From Rhodospirillales bacterium (GTDB lineage Bacteria; Pseudomonadota; Alphaproteobacteria; Acetobacterales; Acetobacteraceae), in contig JAGWIE010000112.1 of NCBI GenBank assembly GCA_028866445.1, positions 1-5,554 on the forward strand: a stretch of DNA of 5,554 nt, given 5' to 3'. How positions within the stretch are numbered: the stretch's first letter is position 1; every line of letters begins with the position of its first letter. Below are positions 1 through 5,554 of this stretch, piece by piece. The notes below the pieces were generated by a model that was given only the letters and a program-made list of their open reading frames with translations, ran no database searches and was not told the DNA's origin. The position numbers and the translations under genes were made by a program.

Positions 1-747
1 GCGGTTGCCGTCAACGGCAGGTTGCTGGGGTTGATCGAGCTGAAGGATATCGTCAAGCCGGGCATCAAGGAGCGTTTCGTCGCACTTCGCGGCATGGGCA
101 TCCGCACGGTGATGGTCACCGGCGATAACCGCATCACCGCCGCCGCCATCGCCGCCGAGGCCGGGGTGGACGATTACATCGCCGAGGCCACGCCACAGAA
201 CAAGCTAGATTACATCAGAAAGGTTCAGAACGAAGGACGGCTGGTGGCGATGTGCGGCGACGGCACGAATGATGCGCCGGCTTTGGCACAGGCTGATGTG
301 GGTGTGGCGATGCAAACCGGCACCCAGGCTGCGCGCGAGGCGGGCAATATGGTGGATCTCGACAGCGATCCAACAAAGCTAATTGAGATCGTGGAAATCG
401 GTAAACAGCTCCTCATCACGCGCGGCGCCCTCACCACGTTTTCCATCGCCAACGATATTTCAAAATACTTCGCTATACTGCCTGCAATTTTCGTGAGTAC
501 TTATCCGCAGCTTGCCGCCATGAATATCATGCGCCTGCACAGCCCGCAGAGCGCCATCCTCTCGGCAGTCATCTTCAACGCGCTCATCATCGTCGTGCTG
601 GTACCCCTGGCGCTGAAGGGGGTGAAATTCCGTGCCATCGGTGCCGCTGCATTGCTCAAACGCAATCTGCTGATTTACGGGCTGGGCGGCATCATCGCGC
701 CCTTCGTCGGCATCAAGCTCATCGACATGCTTATCGGCCTGATCTGA
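1..747 (+). CDS. kdpB: KdpB, potassium-transporting P-type ATPase catalytic subunit (C-terminal part)
   Basis: This is the ATP-hydrolysing subunit of the KdpFABC potassium uptake complex in the inner membrane. The reading frame is open from base 1, so the gene begins upstream; 248 residues are visible, about a third of the roughly 680-residue family length. Visible landmarks are the P-domain motif TGDN (residues 40-43 of the fragment, bases 118-129) and the magnesium-binding hinge motif GDGTND (residues 86-91, bases 256-273). Three hydrophobic helices follow, near residues 145-166, 186-205 and 223-246. The first contains the Asp and Lys (bases 454-456 and 463-465) that match the charged pair of E. 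coli KdpB TM5 (D583/K586), which is important for coupling ATP hydrolysis to transport. The phosphorylated Asp of DKTGT and the actuator domain lie outside the window. The gene ends with tandem stops, TGA then TAA. The visible part looks intact and closely resembles E. coli KdpB along its whole length. Confidence 0.97.
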   Translation, partial: AVAVNGRLLGLIELKDIVKPGIKERFVALRGMGIRTVMVTGDNRITAAAIAAEAGVDDYIAEATPQNKLDYIRKVQNEGRLVAMCGDGTNDAPALAQADVGVAMQTGTQAAREAGNMVDLDSDPTKLIEIVEIGKQLLITRGALTTFSIANDISKYFAILPAIFVSTYPQLAAMNIMRLHSPQSAILSAVIFNALIIVVLVPLALKGVKFRAIGAAALLKRNLLIYGLGGIIAPFVGIKLIDMLIGLI

Positions 748-763
748 TAAAGGAATTATCCCA

Positions 764-1333
764 ATGCTCCGCGAAATACGCCCGGCTTTTTCCCTGGTGG
801 TGCTGTTTACCCTGTTTCTTGGTTTTATTCTGCCGGAAGCCTTCACTGGCGCAATGCAGTTGGCGTTGCCCTTTCAGGCCAATGGCTCGCTGTTGAAACA
901 AAACGGCCAAGTTGTCGGCTCAGCTTTAATCGGCCAGAACTTCACCGGCGCCAATTATTTCCAACCTCGGCCATCAGCGCTGGACCAACCCTATGACGCC
1001 TCAACTTCCGGCGCCTCTAACCTTGGCCCCACCAGCGCCAGCCTGGAAAAAACCGTAGCGCAGCGCGTTGCCGCCTACATCAAGGCCTTTGGCCCCGGGC
1101 CGGTGCCCGCCGACGCCGTTACAGCCTCCGGCTCCGGGCTGGACCCGGATATCTCACTTGCCAACGCGCTCCGCCAGGCCCCAGCCGTGGCCGCCGCGCG
1201 GCACCAGCCCGCCGCCGCCGTCAATGCCCTGGTGCAACAACTGGCCCACCACGCGTTTCTCGGCATTATCGGCACCAACCACGTGAACGTGCTGGAACTT
1301 AACCTTGCGCTTGATAAGCTCCCAGCCTCATAA
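764..1333 (+). CDS. kdpC: KdpC, potassium-transporting ATPase accessory subunit
   Basis: KdpC is the single-span, periplasm-facing subunit of KdpFABC; it stabilises the complex and is thought to raise its affinity for substrate. The 189 residues match the usual length (E. coli about 190). One N-terminal membrane helix spans about residues 8-24, after a short Arg-containing cytoplasmic start. The periplasmic domain then shows the family blocks QANGSLL (38-44), GSALIGQNF (52-60), YFQPRPSA (65-72), TASGSGLDPDIS (120-131) and the C-terminal LELNLALDKL (177-186). The ATG at 764 is preceded by AAAGGA at 749-754 with a 9-nt gap, a good Shine-Dalgarno site that supports this start. The gene lies 16 nt downstream of kdpB's stop, in the same operon. 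Nothing in it looks truncated; the stretch near residues 109-115 is rich in Gly and Pro and probably forms a variable loop. Confidence 0.97.
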   Translation: MLREIRPAFSLVVLFTLFLGFILPEAFTGAMQLALPFQANGSLLKQNGQVVGSALIGQNFTGANYFQPRPSALDQPYDASTSGASNLGPTSASLEKTVAQRVAAYIKAFGPGPVPADAVTASGSGLDPDISLANALRQAPAVAAARHQPAAAVNALVQQLAHHAFLGIIGTNHVNVLELNLALDKLPAS

Positions 1334-1339
1334 AGCTGC

Positions 1340-3961
1340 ATGGCACCCCAGGATGATGGCCGCCCAGACCCGGATGCCCTGCTGGCCAGCACGGCGCGAA
1401 GCGGGCGCGGCCATCTGAAAATCTTTCTTGGCGCGGCACCGGGTGTCGGCAAAACCTGGGAGATGCTGGATGCCGCCCACGCCAAGCGCCTTAAAAATAT
1501 CGACGTAGTGGCCGGGATAATCGAAACCCATGGCCGCGCGGGCACCCTTGCCAAAACCGAAGGGCTGGAAATGCTGCCCCGGCGTGCCCTGCCTTATCGC
1601 GGCCAGACATTGGAGGAGTTCGACCTCGATTCCGCCCTCGCCCGCCACCCGCAGCTTTTGCTCGTGGATGAGCTGGCCCACACCAACGCCCCTGGAATGC
1701 GCCACGCCAAACGCTGGCAGGATGTGCAGGAAATTCTGGAAGCTGGTATCGATGTGTGGAGCACGGTGAACGTGCAGCATCTGGAAAGCCTGAACGATCA
1801 GGTTGCGCGCATCACCGGCATCCGCGTGACCGAGACAATCCCCGACACCGTGCTGGACATGGCCGACGAGATCGAGCTGATCGATCTGCCCCCCGCTGAG
1901 CTGCGCGCTCGGTTGCAGGAAGGTCATATCTACCGGCCAGATGTCGCCGCGCGGGCGCTGAAAGAATTCTTCCGGGAAGGCAATCTCGGTGCGCTGCGCG
2001 AGATCGCTCTTCGCCGCGCGGCACAACGCATCGACAAAGATGTGACGCAATATATGCGCCTTCGTGCGATCCCTGGCCCCTGGCCGGTGACGGAACGGGT
2101 GATGGCACTGGTGGGGGCTGATGCCTCGGCGGGCAATGTGGTGCGCCATGCGGCACGGCTCGCAGAAGCATTGCGCGCCCCGCTTACCGCCTTTCATATC
2201 GAGCGGGGGGGCGATGATGCCCGGACGCAGGCGGCCTTGGACCTTGCGGTGCAGCTCGGGGGTAACGTTGTTACGCAAAGCGCCACGGACCTTGTGCGTG
2301 CCGTACTGGAATACGCCGGGCAGCATAATTTCACCCATATCGTCATGGGGCGGCAACCGGCACGGCGCTGGCGGCCCGGGCGGCGGCTGGCTGAGGCGCT
2401 CACCCGCCAGAGCGCCGCATTCTCCCTGCATTTCGTGCCGCTGCCCGCCGCCCCCGCGCCACGCCCTGCCCATGCCCGCCACAAAACAGAGCTGGAACCT
2501 TATCTGCTATCCGGCGCGTTGCTCGGTGTGGTGACAATTATCGGCGTGGCCGCGGATAAATATGTGCCGCAGGAGGCGATGGGCCTTATCTTCACCGGCA
2601 TCATCGCCGCCATGGCCAGCCGTTCCGGCCGCAATGCCGGGCTGTTTACGGCGTTCTTCGCCTTCCTGCTCTGGAATTTCTGCTTCCTGCCGCCGGTTTA
2701 CACATTCTCGGTGTCAGACCCACGAGACGTGGTGGCGCTGCTTGTGTTTCTGCTGGTCGGGCTGCTCACCGGGCAACTCGCCGGGCGAGTACGGCAGGAG
2801 GCCGGGTCCGCCGCCGCGCGGGTGGAGGCTTTGCGCCGCATCTCCCTTTTTGGCCAGCGCTTCACCCGCGCCGCTACAATGTCTGATGTTCTGGCCAGCG
2901 CGGCCGAGGAAGCCGCCGCCATCGCCGGGGCTGGGGCTTTGCTGCTGCACGGCCCCTCCGGCTTGCGGGTGGAAGCAGCACAGCCCCCTGGCACAGCGTT
3001 GGAGGAAGCCGCCTTGGCCGCCGCCGAATGGTGTTTCGCCCATGGGGTGGAAACCGGCATCGGCACCAGCACATTGCCTTCCGTGCCCTGGCGGTTTCTG
3101 CCTTTGGGCGGCAATGCGGGCTGCATCGGCGTACTTGGTGTAAAACCCGCCGCCATACTCAGCCCGCCGCAAGCGCAAACCTTAACCGCCCTGGCCGGGC
3201 AAACCGCCCTTGCGGCAGAGCGCGCCCAGCTTTCCGTCCATAACGCCAGGGCAGAAGCGCATCAGGATAGCCAGAAGCTGCGCAACGCCCTGCTCTCATC
3301 CCTAAGCCACGATTTGCGCACGCCGCTCACCTCCATCCGCGGCGCCGCCGAAACGCTCGCCCAGGCTGGAACCGCGCTGGATGAAGCCACCCGCGCCGAC
3401 CTCTTGGCCAGCATCACGCAAGACACCGCCCGGATGACCAAATTCCTTGCCAACATTATGGACATGGCACGGGTAGAATCCGGCGGGTTGAATGTGCGGC
3501 GGGAGCGGCTGCGGCTGGAAGAGATTGTGGAGAGCGCGGTGGCGCGGGTTACCGGCGCGCTTTATACCCGCGTGAACATCGCGCCTAATGCCGCCAATGT
3601 GCTCGCGGACCCGGCGCTGCTGGAACAGGTGCTGGTGAATTTGCTTGATAACGCCGTGAAATACGCGCCGCCAGGCAGCCATATCCGTATCTCCAGCGCA
3701 CGCGAAGGAGGGCTCGTTCGCATCTCCGTGGCGGATGCCGGGGTGGGCATTGCGCCAGGCGAACTCGAAGCCGTGTTCGACAGTTTTTTCCGCGCGCGGC
3801 GTGGAGACAGCGTCGCCCCCGGCACCGGGCTTGGCCTGGCGATTGCAAAAGCCTTCACGGAAGCGATGGGCGGGCAAATCCGCGCCCAGAGCCCGCGCAA
3901 CGATCTGCCCGCCGATGGGATGCCCGGCACAGTGATCCATGTGGAACTCCCCGCCGCATGA
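1340..3961 (+). CDS. kdpD: KdpD, osmosensitive potassium-channel sensor histidine kinase
   Basis: This membrane sensor kinase controls kdp expression by phosphorylating KdpE or removing its phosphate. Its 873 residues compare with about 894 in E. coli. In order: a KdpD N-terminal domain with Walker A GAAPGVGKT (31-39), Walker B-like LLLVDELAHTN (106-116) and VNVQHLESLND (143-153); a universal-stress-protein-like domain (about 250-368), which in relatives binds regulators such as c-di-AMP or a Usp protein; four membrane helices (about 388-405, 411-427, 433-452, 463-481); a GAF-like region (about 500-625); and a kinase core. The core has the H-box SLSHDLRTPLTSI with phospho-accepting His657 (bases 3308-3310), N-box NLLDNAVKYAP (767-777), G1 DAGVGI (799-804), F-box FDSFF (813-817) and G2 GTGLGL (828-833). 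All catalytic boxes are present, so it should be active. Compared with E. coli, the arginine cluster after the fourth helix is sparse. The ATG is the first possible start after kdpC's in-frame TAA. No clear Shine-Dalgarno site precedes it, so translation probably depends on coupling to kdpC. Confidence 0.97.
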   Translation: MAPQDDGRPDPDALLASTARSGRGHLKIFLGAAPGVGKTWEMLDAAHAKRLKNIDVVAGIIETHGRAGTLAKTEGLEMLPRRALPYRGQTLEEFDLDSALARHPQLLLVDELAHTNAPGMRHAKRWQDVQEILEAGIDVWSTVNVQHLESLNDQVARITGIRVTETIPDTVLDMADEIELIDLPPAELRARLQEGHIYRPDVAARALKEFFREGNLGALREIALRRAAQRIDKDVTQYMRLRAIPGPWPVTERVMALVGADASAGNVVRHAARLAEALRAPLTAFHIERGGDDARTQAALDLAVQLGGNVVTQSATDLVRAVLEYAGQHNFTHIVMGRQPARRWRPGRRLAEALTRQSAAFSLHFVPLPAAPAPRPAHARHKTELEPYLLSGALLGVVTIIGVAADKYVPQEAMGLIFTGIIAAMASRSGRNAGLFTAFFAFLLWNFCFLPPVYTFSVSDPRDVVALLVFLLVGLLTGQLAGRVRQEAGSAAARVEALRRISLFGQRFTRAATMSDVLASAAEEAAAIAGAGALLLHGPSGLRVEAAQPPGTALEEAALAAAEWCFAHGVETGIGTSTLPSVPWRFLPLGGNAGCIGVLGVKPAAILSPPQAQTLTALAGQTALAAERAQLSVHNARAEAHQDSQKLRNALLSSLSHDLRTPLTSIRGAAETLAQAGTALDEATRADLLASITQDTARMTKFLANIMDMARVESGGLNVRRERLRLEEIVESAVARVTGALYTRVNIAPNAANVLADPALLEQVLVNLLDNAVKYAPPGSHIRISSAREGGLVRISVADAGVGIAPGELEAVFDSFFRARRGDSVAPGTGLGLAIAKAFTEAMGGQIRAQSPRNDLPADGMPGTVIHVELPAA

Positions 3962-4629
3962 TCTCGGGCCGCATTCTGGTGGTGGATGATGAACCGCAAA
4001 TCCATCGTTTCCTGGCCCCCGCCCTCGCCGCCGCGGGGTATGAGCCGCTACGGGCGGAGACTGGTACGCAAGCCCTGCGCCTTGCCGCCAGCACAGCACC
4101 TGATCTCGTGCTGCTGGACCTTGGACTACCGGATATCGACGGCCAGGAGGTGCTGCGCAAGCTGCGCGCGTTCTCGGATGTGCCGGTAATCGTGCTTTCC
4201 GCCCGAGACCGCGAGGCGGAGAAAATTGCGGCCCTTGATTCCGGCGCGGATGATTATGTGGAAAAACCTTTCGCCCTGGGCGAGTTGCTGGCACGCATCC
4301 GTACCGCTCTGCGCCGCAAGAGCCAGACGCAACCTGCATCATCGGCGTTAGAATTTTGTGGATTGCAGCTTGATACTTCAAAAGCGATGTTAAACGGCGA
4401 AAGCCTGGCGCTCACTAAACGCGAGCACGCGCTGCTGCTTCTGCTCATGCGCAACCTTGGGCGGGTGCTTACCCACCGGCAAATTCTTACCGCCATATGG
4501 GGCCCGGCCCATACCGAAGATGTGGCCTATTTACGCGTTTATATCGGCCAGCTCCGGCGCAAGCTGGGCGCGGAATTGTCCGGCAAGCTCAAGACCGAGC
4601 CGGGAGTGGGTTACCGGCTGGAGGAATAA
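3958..4629 (+). CDS. kdpE: KdpE, OmpR/PhoB-family response regulator of the kdp operon
   Basis: KdpE is the cytoplasmic DNA-binding partner of KdpD; when phosphorylated it activates the kdp promoter. The 223-residue protein has an N-terminal receiver domain (about 4-118) with the acidic pair D10-D11, phospho-acceptor D54 (in LLDLGLPD), S81 and K103 (in EKPF), which is the full phosphorylation pocket. The C-terminal winged-helix domain of the OmpR/PhoB type (about 128-222) has the usual LTKREHALL start of its helical core, a recognition-helix region around residues 186-203 (EDVAYLRVYIGQLRRKL) and the wing ending GVGYRL. The start codon overlaps kdpD's stop as ATGA (3958-3961), a typical arrangement for translational coupling that keeps kinase and regulator in proportion. 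Only a weak GGAA (3943-3946) precedes the start. The neighbouring kinase makes the KdpE assignment secure over other OmpR-type regulators. The target promoter lies outside the window. Confidence 0.97.
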   Translation: MISGRILVVDDEPQIHRFLAPALAAAGYEPLRAETGTQALRLAASTAPDLVLLDLGLPDIDGQEVLRKLRAFSDVPVIVLSARDREAEKIAALDSGADDYVEKPFALGELLARIRTALRRKSQTQPASSALEFCGLQLDTSKAMLNGESLALTKREHALLLLLMRNLGRVLTHRQILTAIWGPAHTEDVAYLRVYIGQLRRKLGAELSGKLKTEPGVGYRLEE

Positions 4630-4653
4630 ACGCCGGTATATTTACGCCGGTTT
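4628..4653. terminator. Possible weak bidirectional hairpin at the kdpE / TM2-gene convergence
   Basis: Only 12 bases (4630-4641) separate the stop codons of the two convergent genes. Across them the + strand can fold AAAC plus CGGU (4628-4631 and 4634-4637, with a two-base bulge) against GCCGGUUU (4646-4653), giving about eight pairs including one G-U, followed by a short U-rich run. The same bases also contain an 8-bp direct repeat, ACGCCGGT, at 4630-4637 and 4644-4651. The bulge, the short stem and the overlap with both stop codons make this a weak candidate. No better terminator for the kdp operon is visible in the window. Confidence 0.3.
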
Positions 4654-4956
4654 CTCGACGGAACTGAGGCCGCCTGAATGCACGAGAAGATCCATTCTCA
4701 CGCGCTGGCGTATGCCTTCCTGCCGTTCGCGGATCATGCCAGGGATCAAAAATGCATCGATAAGAAGCCAAATGAACCCAATGACGATGAAATAAGATAA
4801 AATCTGCAATATGGCGCTACCCGGCCGCCCCAGATAGAAACGATGCGCGCTGAAAATGCCCAGAAAGAACCAGAACAGATAGGCCAAGGCCGTGCTCGGC
4901 CCATCATTGGCAACACGTTGCTCTATGAGTGATAATTCCGCCGTCGTCAGCGCCAT
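4642..4956 (-). CDS. Small TM2-domain membrane protein, function unknown
   Basis: This is a 104-residue protein of the TM2 family, small inner-membrane proteins with two helices joined by a tight turn; their biochemical role in bacteria is not established. Residues 1-22 form a soluble, moderately charged N-terminus. Helix 1 covers about 23-36 and leads into the family signature SAHRFYLGRPGSA (36-48), where the His-Arg-Phe-Tyr-Leu-Gly core is characteristic. Helix 2 covers about 49-72 and ends in the family's typical IWLLIDAFLIP (62-72). A charged tail follows, with many Arg and Glu residues at 75-89. I chose the ATG at 4956-4954 because a purine-rich run (complement of 4961-4972) lies just upstream with a 4-nt gap. 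A GTG at 4974 would add six residues but has no ribosome binding site of its own. The gene converges on kdpE and lies downstream of mmsA on the same strand, but a terminator between them argues for separate transcription. Nothing links it functionally to Kdp or MmsA. Confidence 0.88.
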   Translation of the reverse strand: MALTTAELSLIEQRVANDGPSTALAYLFWFFLGIFSAHRFYLGRPGSAILQILSYFIVIGFIWLLIDAFLIPGMIRERQEGIRQRVRMDLLVHSGGLSSVEKPA

Positions 4957-4960
4957 TTGG

Positions 4961-4972
4961 TCTCTCTTTCCC
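4961..4972 (-). promoter_or_regulatory. Ribosome binding region that decides the TM2-gene start
   Basis: Read on the - strand this is an unbroken purine run, GGGAAAGAGAGA, ending four bases before the ATG at 4956. It is not a canonical AGGAGG but is well placed. It would itself be coding if translation began at the upstream GTG (4974-4972), which is the main argument for the shorter protein. Confidence 0.55.
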
Positions 4973-4977
4973 ACAGG

Positions 4978-5011
4978 AAAATCAAAACCGGGCGCCGCTC
5001 CACGTCCGGTT
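4978..5011 (-). terminator. Hairpin with U-rich tail in the TM2-gene leader (attenuator or second mmsA terminator)
   Basis: On the - strand AACCGG (complement of 5006-5011) pairs perfectly with CCGGUU (complement of 4986-4991). After one mismatch the stem extends by two further C-G pairs, closing a loop of roughly eight bases. The RNA then runs UUGAUUUU down to 4978, which resembles an intrinsic terminator with an interrupted U-tract. It lies between the strong mmsA terminator and the TM2-gene ribosome binding region, only about 20 bases upstream of that start codon. It could be a back-up terminator for mmsA or part of a regulatory leader for the TM2 gene; the sequence alone does not decide. 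Confidence 0.35.
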
Positions 5012-5053
5012 CTGTTCGAGCCTCAAACAAAGCACGATTGTTACTGTTCAGCC

Positions 5054-5090
5054 AAACAAAAAAGCCGCCGCTTCAGCGAATTGCAGCGGC
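5054..5090 (-). terminator. Intrinsic (Rho-independent) terminator of mmsA
   Basis: On the - strand, starting 6 bases after the mmsA stop codon, GCCGCUGC (complement of 5083-5090) pairs with GCGGCGGC (complement of 5064-5071) as an 8-bp GC-rich stem with one G-U pair and an 11-base loop. Six U residues follow immediately (5058-5063), then G and three more U. Stem, loop and U-tract all fit the classical intrinsic-terminator pattern. It should largely isolate the TM2 gene from mmsA transcription. Confidence 0.85.
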
Positions 5091-5096
5091 AATGCC

Positions 5097-5554
5097 TTAC
5101 TTCATCGTCGGCATGGCAAATTCGGCACCCTTGCGAATACCTGCGGGCCAGCGGGCGGTGACGGTTTTGATACGTGTATAAAACCGGACGCCCTCGCGCC
5201 CATGAATGGCATGGTCACCGAAAATCGAACGCTTCCAACCGCCAAAGGAATGGAACGCCATCGGCACCGGAATGGGCACATTCACGCCCACCATGCCTGC
5301 CAGCACACCATTGCTGAAAGCCCGGGCGGTATCGCCATCGGAAGTATAGATAACGGCACCATTGCCGAACTCATGATCATTCACCAGCTTCAGCGCCGCA
5401 TCAAAGCTGTTCTGGCGCACCACGCTCAGCACCGGGCCAAAAATCTCATCTTTATAGATGCTCATCTCCGGGGTCACATGGTCAAACAAGGTCGGGCCGG
5501 TAAAGTAACCCTCCTCATTGCCTTGCAGCTTCAGCCCGCGCCCATCCAGCACCA
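5097..5554 (-). CDS. mmsA: CoA-acylating methylmalonate-semialdehyde dehydrogenase (C-terminal part)
   Basis: MmsA oxidises methylmalonate semialdehyde (and malonate semialdehyde) to propionyl-CoA or acetyl-CoA with NAD+ and coenzyme A, late in valine catabolism and in some inositol or beta-alanine routes. The gene runs off the right edge; 151 C-terminal residues are visible of a family length near 500. The aldehyde-dehydrogenase motif EIFGPV lies at fragment residues 36-41. The block GMVGVNVPIPVP (86-97) followed by HSFGGWK (101-107) is characteristic of MmsA rather than of generic aldehyde dehydrogenases, as is the ending GAEFAMPTM (142-150). The catalytic cysteine and the NAD-binding N-terminus lie outside the window. 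A strong intrinsic terminator follows the TAA stop, so this gene ends its transcription unit. The symbol follows the family name; iolA is used for the same family in other lineages. Confidence 0.93.
   Translation of the reverse strand, partial: VLDGRGLKLQGNEEGYFTGPTLFDHVTPEMSIYKDEIFGPVLSVVRQNSFDAALKLVNDHEFGNGAVIYTSDGDTARAFSNGVLAGMVGVNVPIPVPMAFHSFGGWKRSIFGDHAIHGREGVRFYTRIKTVTARWPAGIRKGAEFAMPTMK

Noticed and set aside
1328..2482. A 384-codon open frame on the - strand, antisense to the first half of kdpD.
   Set aside because: It lies wholly within a well-conserved kdpD reading frame in GC-rich DNA, where long antisense frames arise from codon bias. Its translation is rich in His, Gln, Arg and Gly with no recognisable domain.
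3302..4381. A 359-codon open frame on the - strand, antisense to the end of kdpD and the start of kdpE.
   Set aside because: It spans two real genes on the opposite strand, has a low-complexity, Pro/Arg/Gly-rich composition and shows no family motif, so it is a codon-bias shadow.
4957..4974. An upstream GTG start that would lengthen the TM2 protein by six residues.
   Set aside because: It has no purine-rich site in front of it, and its six codons coincide with the purine run that fits as the ribosome binding region of the ATG at 4956.
4957..5054. A sigma-70 type promoter for the TM2 gene.
   Set aside because: I found only partial matches (for example AACAAT as a -10) without a matching -35 at proper spacing; too weak to annotate.
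4892..5181. Two small + strand open frames (4892-5161 and 4957-5181) across the TM2/mmsA intergenic region.
   Set aside because: They run antisense through the TM2-gene start, the mmsA terminator and the mmsA 3' end, and show no ribosome binding site or recognisable protein features.
1..5554. A novel defence, mobile or biosynthetic system hidden in the window.
   Set aside because: All long coding frames with plausible composition belong to known families (KdpB, KdpC, KdpD, KdpE, TM2, MmsA). I saw no terminal inverted repeats, transposase, CRISPR-like repeats or RNA genes.

Overview
The window reads as chromosomal DNA from a GC-rich proteobacterium. An alphaproteobacterium, perhaps of the Acetobacteraceae, is my guess from the protein flavour (MmsA, TM2 protein, compact kdpBCDE); this is an impression and not a computed classification. 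Coding density is very high: every stretch over 150 bases lies in a recognisable gene, and no mobile element, CRISPR array, tRNA or rRNA is visible.

Positions 1-4629 (+ strand) hold the distal part of a kdp operon, the high-affinity ATP-driven potassium uptake system: the C-terminal part of kdpB (pump ATPase), complete kdpC (accessory subunit), complete kdpD (potassium-responsive sensor kinase) and complete kdpE (response regulator). The genes are tightly packed: 16 nt between kdpB and kdpC, 6 nt between kdpC and kdpD, and a 4-base ATGA overlap between kdpD and kdpE. Pump and regulators are therefore probably co-transcribed and partly translationally coupled. In the known Kdp circuit, KdpD phosphorylates KdpE when potassium is limiting, and KdpE-P activates the operon promoter. 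That promoter, with kdpF/kdpA and the start of kdpB, lies upstream of this window.

Positions 4642-5554 hold two genes on the - strand, convergent with kdpE: a small two-helix membrane protein of the TM2 family (4642-4956) and the C-terminal third of a CoA-acylating methylmalonate-semialdehyde dehydrogenase, MmsA (5097-5554, cut by the window end). A clear intrinsic terminator follows mmsA. A second, weaker hairpin with a U-rich tail sits in the leader of the TM2 gene. Only 12 bases separate the stop codons of kdpE and the TM2 gene, and they contain most of an imperfect hairpin and a short direct repeat.

I looked for an undescribed system and found none. This is a conventional kdp region with ordinary neighbours. 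The points worth a second look are small: the leader hairpin before the TM2 gene, the in-frame kdpC/kdpD junction without a visible ribosome binding site, the thinned arginine cluster in KdpD, and the compressed convergent junction.
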